From NCBI GenBank assembly GCA_964544595.1, contig CAZJBM010000040.1, positions 1-17,960 on the forward strand: a stretch of DNA of 17,960 nt, in the 5' to 3' direction. Below are positions 14,220-17,960 of the stretch, one piece after another. This stretch comes from JAGBWK01 sp964544595 (GTDB lineage Bacteria > Bacteroidota > Bacteroidia > Bacteroidales > Muribaculaceae). Both the position numbers and the translations under genes were made by a program. Position 1 is the stretch's first letter; each line of letters opens with the position of its first letter. Below the pieces are notes generated by a model. The model was not told the DNA's origin. It searched no databases and saw only the letters and a list, made by a program, of their open reading frames with translations.

Positions 14220-14978
14220 AAACGAAACTTCCTTGAAGGCGTGGGTGGTGAGGGTGCCGTCGCGGCGCTGGAGTGTCATCATCCCTGCTCCGTCGATGCA
14301 GACTATCCTTGCTTCAAACTCCTTGCGGCCATCATTATCGCCCACCGGGGTGCCGTCGACCCTGGCGTTTCCCTCAGCGAACCGATAGAATCCGTCGGCG
14401 TGCCAAAGCCGCTCCATATACTCGCGCTCCGAGGCGTGGCCACCGCTGCAATCCTCTGCGGCGAAGTGGCTTAATATCGTGTTGACCACATCTTCGAGCA
14501 GCATGTCCAGATCGAAATCCATTCCCGCGATCTGCCGCATCGAGATCGGGTTAGGGGCATCGGAAAGAAATTCCCGCTGATTGACATTGATCCCGACGCC
14601 TACCACGGAGCGAGCGATGCGGCTGCCCTCTAACGTGTTCTCTATCAGTATGCCGCATATCTTGTCGTCGCCTACGTAAATATCGTTGGGCCACTTCACC
14701 TTCACGTCGTCGCGGCGAAGCCAGTGCGCCAAGCAGTCGGCTACGGCGAGCGCGACCGCGCGGGAGATGGCGAATTGGTCGCGCGCCTCGATGTTCTGAG
14801 GCTCCAACAGCACCGAGAAGGTCAGATTCAGGCCCGGAGCGGCCTCCCACGAGTTGCCGCGCTGCCCTCTACCGGCGGTCTGATTGTCGGTGACTATCAC
14901 CGCTCCATGCTCCAGGCCGTCCATACTCTTCATGGCCGAGTTGGTCGACGCGGTCTGTTTAAGGCGTATCGCGTTCAT
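14211..14978 (-). CDS. birA: Biotin-[acetyl-CoA-carboxylase] ligase, no HTH domain
   Basis: This 255-residue cytoplasmic enzyme activates biotin with ATP and attaches it to a lysine of the biotin carboxyl carrier protein. The biotinyl-AMP loop is GRGQRGNSW (36-44), followed by GLNLTFSVLL, KWPNDIYVGDDKICGILIE (95-113) with the catalytic Lys-rich strand, and GVGINVNQ. There is no N-terminal winged-helix domain, so it is a class I ligase that does not itself repress bio genes. A longer frame starts at 15014 but would overlap tsaE by 35 nt; ATG 14978 lies 1 nt after the tsaE stop (TGAcATG) and gives the normal N-terminus MNAIRLKQTASTN. The C-terminal cap domain (about 205-255) is present. The stop codon lies within the dnaX 3' end. 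Confidence 0.92.
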   Translation of the reverse strand: MNAIRLKQTASTNSAMKSMDGLEHGAVIVTDNQTAGRGQRGNSWEAAPGLNLTFSVLLEPQNIEARDQFAISRAVALAVADCLAHWLRRDDVKVKWPNDIYVGDDKICGILIENTLEGSRIARSVVGVGINVNQREFLSDAPNPISMRQIAGMDFDLDMLLEDVVNTILSHFAAEDCSGGHASEREYMERLWHADGFYRFAEGNARVDGTPVGDNDGRKEFEARIVCIDGAGMMTLQRRDGTLTTHAFKEVSFLR

Positions 14979-14979
14979 G

Positions 14980-15408
14980 TCAGAATCGCAAAATTCGTGT
15001 GCCGTCAGGCTCAACGGTCAAGTTGACGTTCACGGTTTCGTCGGGCAGAAGCGGCTCGATGCGCTCAGGCCACTCCATTAGGCAGAGCTCGCCTGAATCG
15101 AAATAATCCTCAACGCCGAAATCAAGGGCCTCGCTCGGGTCGTCAATACGATAGAAATCAAAGTGATACACCTTATTCATGCCATCGAAAGGCTTCGGCA
15201 ACGCGTACTCGTTGACGATAGCGAATGTCGGTGATCCGGTAGCCTCGTCGTCGATGCCGAGGGCCGCGCAGAGGGCGTTGATAAAGGTGGTTTTGCCCGC
15301 GCCCATCTCGCCGTTGAAAGCGAAGATGCGTCGGTCGGCTATGTTGTCGAGAAACTCGCGGGCAGCGGCTCCGAGTTCCTCTTCTCCTCGAATAACAATC
15401 TCAGTCAT
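14980..15408 (-). CDS. tsaE: tRNA threonylcarbamoyladenosine biosynthesis ATPase TsaE
   Basis: This 142-residue P-loop ATPase works with TsaB and TsaD to add threonylcarbamoyl to A37 of ANN-decoding tRNAs. The Walker A motif is GEMGAGKTT (33-41), followed by SPTFAIVNEY near 59-68, the HFDFYRIDD block near 82-90, and LMEWPERIEPLLP near 109-121, all characteristic of TsaE. The length fits the family, and the first ATG of the frame is used. It is upstream of birA with 1 nt between stop and start, so the two are translationally coupled. No convincing TAnnTTTG box was found in the 200 bp upstream. The family call is secure. Confidence 0.95.
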   Translation of the reverse strand: MTEIVIRGEEELGAAAREFLDNIADRRIFAFNGEMGAGKTTFINALCAALGIDDEATGSPTFAIVNEYALPKPFDGMNKVYHFDFYRIDDPSEALDFGVEDYFDSGELCLMEWPERIEPLLPDETVNVNLTVEPDGTRILRF

Positions 15409-15619
15409 TGCAGTGAAACTAAAAATTCTCCGTGAAGTTAGTCATTTCCCCCCTCAAATCCAAATCCCGCCCCACAGCGCCCTACGGATTCCAACCAACC
15501 TCTTCGCCACAGCCCTTGGAAAATATGTAAGTGACGTTAAAACAGGATTCCTCGCCGGAAGGTAGCTAATGTCTTCATACGCGGAAGAGAAGCAAAGGAA
15601 GCAGCTATGTGTCAAGCGA
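15409..15619. other. Intergenic stretch upstream of tsaE, no gene recognised
   Basis: No coding region or clear promoter is seen in these 211 bp. It includes the tsaE leader and a short unsupported frame at 15569-15640. It leads directly into the palindromic element at 15620-15712. Confidence 0.5.
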
Positions 15620-15712
15620 ATATGGAGCGTGGGGCTTTAGCCCCGCGAAAGAGAAACGAGGCTGCGGCAAATTCACTACTCTTTCGCACGCCTAAAGACG
15701 TGCGCTCCATAT
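15620..15712. repeat. Bimodular palindromic element, type E1 (complete)
   Basis: Two 34-nt arms (15620-15653 and 15679-15712) form an inverted repeat: both begin ATATGGAGCG and end GCGAAAGAG when read inward. The middle of each arm is itself a hairpin, but with different sequence: GGGGCT-TT-AGCCCC (15631-15644) on the left, and CGCACG-CCTAAAGA-CGTGCG (15685-15704) on the right. A 25-nt spacer separates the arms. A single right-arm copy recurs at 16046-16077 with 29 of 32 bases identical. It resembles a REP/BIME-type dispersed element. Confidence 0.75.
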
Positions 15713-15787
15713 CTATTTGTTACACAGATATTTACACAATTCATCTTCCTTATCACTGGCCGGAAATAACAAACCATTTATTTTGAC

Positions 15788-15857
15788 AAAAGTTTAGGTT
15801 ATAAGTGTAAAGATTTGGTAATTCACACAAAAGTTTCAACCTATACTCTAAACTTTT
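15788..15857. repeat. AT-rich imperfect inverted repeat
   Basis: AAAAGTTTAG (15788-15797) and CTAAACTTTT (15848-15857) form perfect 10-nt arms, with partial pairing continuing inward (GGTTATA against TATACTC). ACAAAAGTTT also occurs twice as a direct repeat. It lies within the AT-rich 15713-15905 stretch, which has no gene, between the E1 and E2 elements. It could be a weak terminator or an origin of single-stranded structure. Confidence 0.4.
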
Positions 15858-15905
15858 TTATTTTCCCCGAACTTAAAGATTTCAATTTGGAATCGAATAT
15901 GTAGT

Positions 15906-16033
15906 GAAATAGCGTTAAACAATTTGTGTCCGCGAACAGTAGGGCTGCTTCATGGAGCAACCTGCACAGCAAGACAACACGCTGTAAATCAAAAGGATGC
16001 TCCGTGGAGCATCCCTACTGTACGAGGACACAA
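15906..16033. repeat. Bimodular palindromic element, type E2 (complete)
   Basis: Arms at 15924-15962 and 15995-16033 are inverted copies matching at 33 of 39 positions, beginning TTGTGTCC and containing ACAGTAGGG. Each arm holds its own hairpin: TGCTTCATGGAGCA on the left and a perfect 9-bp stem (GGATGCTCC, GGAGCATCC) on the right. A left extension GAAATAGCGTTAAA (15906-15919) belongs to the repeat, since it is shared with the copy at 17829-17882 (50 of 54 identical). Confidence 0.75.
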
Positions 16034-16045
16034 CGCCTCGTCATT

Positions 16046-16077
16046 CTTCCGCACGCCTAAAGACATGCGCTTCATAT
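16046..16077. repeat. Solo half of the E1 palindromic element
   Basis: This 32-nt sequence (CCGCACGCCTAAAGACATGC and flanks) matches the E1 right arm at 15681-15712 with 3 substitutions. Only the right arm is present, 12 bp after E2, so the two repeat types abut. It lies about 45 bp beyond the 3' end of the kinase gene. Confidence 0.7.
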
Positions 16078-16123
16078 TTGCTTGCCACACAACCCTTTAC
16101 ACCAACGCCCCGCCAAATCTTAG

Positions 16124-17665
16124 CTATTGGAGGGTGACTTTGTAGGCGACTTTTTTGCCGTGATCGAAGCCGCAGTCAAATGTGCCGTCGGCCTTATAGT
16201 AGTTGCCATGCTCCGACTCACCGTTCTTATCAAACTTGCCGTAGAAGTATTCCCCATCCTTATTGAGGACGTATTTACCGAAGGCGGGGAGATTGTCGGC
16301 GTTGAAATCCCCTTCAAAGTAACAATCGTAGCCCATGTAGTCGAGGCGTCCGTTGTCGTAATGATCGTCGACGAATGTGCCCTCGTAGCGGTCGTAACGC
16401 CCCTGGGAGTCAGCCTCGGAGGTGAACACGCCTTTGCCCGATCGCAGCCCTTTGGCATATTCGCCCGAATAGGTGCCGTCGGTGTATATTCCTTTGCCCT
16501 GGCCGTCGGGCAGGCCGTCGGAGTCGACCATGCCGCTGTAGGTGAATCTCTCGCCGTCGAGGGGCGACAATACCTCAACCGATTCTACCATCTCTACGGT
16601 TTCTCCGCCTTCCGCCGGGTCGGGCTGATCGCTCGGTTTCGGCCAAAGGACTACGGCTATGACCACGGCGGCGAGGCCGATGGCCAAGCCGATTATAAGC
16701 CCCTTGTTGGAGCGCTTCTTCTCGATTTTTAAGATCTCGATAGGCCGTGTGCGCCCGGCATCAGGGTTAACGCGGGGTTTGGTGGCATTTGAAGCGGGTT
16801 CTTGCACCGGCGAGGCCACAACAGTCTCGGAGTCGAGCATTTTTTGGAATTCGGCCACCGACTGCGGGCGGTCGTATTTGTTCAGGCGCATGGCCGACTC
16901 GACGGCGCTCCGGGTAGCGGGGGTGACTGAAGCGGGCAGCTCCGGGAGCTTCATGCTGGCGAGCGCCGACGCTCTCGGAGGCACCTGATCCGACAATAGA
17001 TTGTAGAGCGTAGCGCCGAGCGAGTAGATGTCGGTGGCGGGGGTGAACGTCGATATGTCGTTGTCCATCTGCTCTATCGGGGCGAAACCGGGCGTAAGCG
17101 CCGATACGGTAGAGGTATTCTGGCCGTCGACCTCGTCGTATTGCTTCGACGCGCCGAAGTCGATAAGCACCGCGCGCCCCTGGCCGTCGACCATTATGTT
17201 GGCGGGCTTGATGTCGAGGTGCAGTCGGTTGTGGGCGTGGACGTAGGCGAGGGCGGCGCACACCTGCGACATATAGTTAAGCGCGGTCTTCTCCGGGAGT
17301 GTGCCCATATCGTTGAGCGGGATGCCCTCGATAAAGTCCATCACGTAGTATGAGGTGCCGTTTTCGTCGAACACGTCGGTCACGCGGACAATGCCGGGAT
17401 GGCGCAGCCCCCATATTGCCCTCGCTTCCTCCTTAAATTTTCGACGCAGCTTGTCGACGAGGCCCGCTTTGCTGGTGGTGCCTACCGAGATATGGCCGGT
17501 GGTCGCGTCGCGGTTGCAGAAATCCTTGACGAAGAACTCTTTGACGGCGACGCGCGCTTTCAGCTCGATATGCTCGGCCTCGTAGGTGCAACCGAAGCCT
17601 CCAGAGGCTATGAAGCGGACTATGCGGTAAGTGCCTTTGAGTATGGTGCCGGGTTGTAGATTCAT
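16124..17665 (-). CDS. Membrane-anchored Hanks-type Ser/Thr kinase with C-terminal MORN repeats
   Basis: This 513-residue protein has an N-terminal kinase domain (about 10-280), one transmembrane helix (about 322-342, GLIIGLAIGLAAVVIAVVLW) and a C-terminal run of 5-6 MORN-like repeats (about 370-510, GxYxGxFxxG-type units such as GTYSGEYAKGLRSGKG). Kinase motifs: Gly loop SGGFGCTY (21-28), VAVK with K42, catalytic HLDIKPAN with D151 and N156, DFG 169-171 and the bacterial activation-segment ending GFAPIEQ. The residue before the catalytic Asp is Leu, not Arg, so it is a non-RD kinase, usually regulated without activation-loop phosphorylation. The helix implies a cytoplasmic kinase and a MORN region outside the inner membrane, where it may sense lipid or cell-wall ligands. 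Such kinase-MORN proteins are less usual than PASTA types. Its substrate is unknown. The promoter box is at 17721-17728. Confidence 0.85.
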   Translation of the reverse strand: MNLQPGTILKGTYRIVRFIASGGFGCTYEAEHIELKARVAVKEFFVKDFCNRDATTGHISVGTTSKAGLVDKLRRKFKEEARAIWGLRHPGIVRVTDVFDENGTSYYVMDFIEGIPLNDMGTLPEKTALNYMSQVCAALAYVHAHNRLHLDIKPANIMVDGQGRAVLIDFGASKQYDEVDGQNTSTVSALTPGFAPIEQMDNDISTFTPATDIYSLGATLYNLLSDQVPPRASALASMKLPELPASVTPATRSAVESAMRLNKYDRPQSVAEFQKMLDSETVVASPVQEPASNATKPRVNPDAGRTRPIEILKIEKKRSNKGLIIGLAIGLAAVVIAVVLWPKPSDQPDPAEGGETVEMVESVEVLSPLDGERFTYSGMVDSDGLPDGQGKGIYTDGTYSGEYAKGLRSGKGVFTSEADSQGRYDRYEGTFVDDHYDNGRLDYMGYDCYFEGDFNADNLPAFGKYVLNKDGEYFYGKFDKNGESEHGNYYKADGTFDCGFDHGKKVAYKVTLQ

Positions 17666-17720
17666 GTATGCAGTTGTTTAGCTTCAAGGCGTTTACGGCC
17701 CTGAAGGGTTAGGGTTTACG

Positions 17721-17728
17721 CAAAGGTA
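17721..17728 (-). promoter_or_regulatory. -7 box for the kinase gene
   Basis: On the minus strand this reads TACCTTTG, an exact TAnnTTTG match, with transcription expected near 17713 and a leader of about 50 nt. No TTTG box at the right 19-21 bp spacing is seen. TTTCGCGAAA, a perfect 10-bp palindrome, lies about 30 bp further upstream (near 17757-17766) and could be an operator. Confidence 0.6.
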
Positions 17729-17828
17729 GCGATTTTTTTGCAAATGCGCCCGCGGATTTCGCGAAAAATCTTTTGAGGGCGGGGATAATCTCTATTTGCG
17801 TGGTCGGTGAATATGGATAAGTGAGAGA

Positions 17829-17882
17829 GAAATAGCGTTAAAAAAATTGTGTCCGCAAACGGTAGGGCTGCTTCATGGAGCA
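17829..17882. repeat. Solo left half of the E2 palindromic element
   Basis: GAAATAGCGTTAAA through TGCTTCATGGAGCA matches 15906-15959 at 50 of 54 positions. The right arm is absent; the sequence continues into unrelated DNA (CCCCATCCCCAATACC). The pair thus flank the kinase gene on both sides in the same orientation. Nothing else is recognised from 17883 to 17960. Confidence 0.75.
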
Positions 17883-17960
17883 GCCCCATCCCCAATACCG
17901 GGTCAGTAGATTTTTCCGGTTGGCGGGAGAGGAAAGGTTAACCGTATAATGCACTTAATC

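Noticed and set aside
14979..15014. Longer birA start at 15014
   Set aside because: It would overlap tsaE by 35 nt and add 12 residues before the normal N-terminus. ATG 14978 directly follows the tsaE stop.
15569..15640. Short frame MSSYAEEKQRKQL...
   Set aside because: About 22 codons, running into the palindromic E1 element, with no promoter box or family resemblance.
15600..16080. CRISPR array
   Set aside because: Repeats are palindromic halves of two unrelated types with irregular distances; there is no series of equal repeats with unique spacers and no cas gene.

Overview
The window looks like chromosomal DNA of a Bacteroidales bacterium, most likely a Muribaculaceae (S24-7) relative; this is inference. 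The support is: Bacteroidota-type promoter boxes (TAnnTTTG, one with TTTG 19 bp upstream), a NigD-like lipoprotein, a debranching enzyme / GT4 glycogen synthase / GH57 amylase operon of the kind known in Bacteroides, GC-rich coding DNA with AT-rich intergenic regions, and ORF sequences that read as Bacteroidales versions of housekeeping proteins. Most genes are ordinary core genes.

Layout. 1-609: the decayed right end of an IS5-family element (transposase with stops and frameshifts, then a terminal inverted repeat). 725-997 (+): a SemiSWEET-like three-helix sugar transporter, facing a glycogen operon across a strong shared hairpin. 5970-1133 (-): glycogen operon in the order debranching enzyme, GT4 glycogen synthase, GH57 amylase with an unusual Lys/Ala-rich tail. 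5971-6379: an AT-rich divergent control region with four TCGCGA sites spaced about 31, 63 and 95 bp apart. 6380-7955 (+): two FKBP-type prolyl isomerases, the second a lipoprotein. 8219-12191 (+): lysS, gpsA, a LolD-like ATPase and a NigD-like lipoprotein, closely packed. 12204-12399: a 196-bp MITE-like element with TAA target duplications, about 91% identical over 137 bp to the IS end at the left edge of the window. 12459-14219 (+): dnaX, with a near-perfect promoter starting right after the MITE. 15408-14211 (-): tsaE and birA, converging on and overlapping dnaX. 15409-16123: a repeat-rich non-coding stretch with two kinds of bimodular palindromic element. 17665-16124 (-): a membrane-anchored Hanks-type kinase with C-terminal MORN repeats. 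17666-17960: its promoter and a third copy of one palindromic repeat.

How it works together. The glycogen genes make and remodel an intracellular alpha-glucan, and the neighbouring SemiSWEET could move sugars, though that link is only positional. The FKBPs fold proteins in the cytoplasm and envelope. dnaX, lysS, tsaE and birA are core information-processing or cofactor functions. I did not find a defence system, CRISPR array, prophage or biosynthetic cluster. The most unusual material is the non-coding repeat architecture, the phased TCGCGA sites, the MITE/promoter junction at dnaX, the kinase-MORN protein and the GH57 tail.
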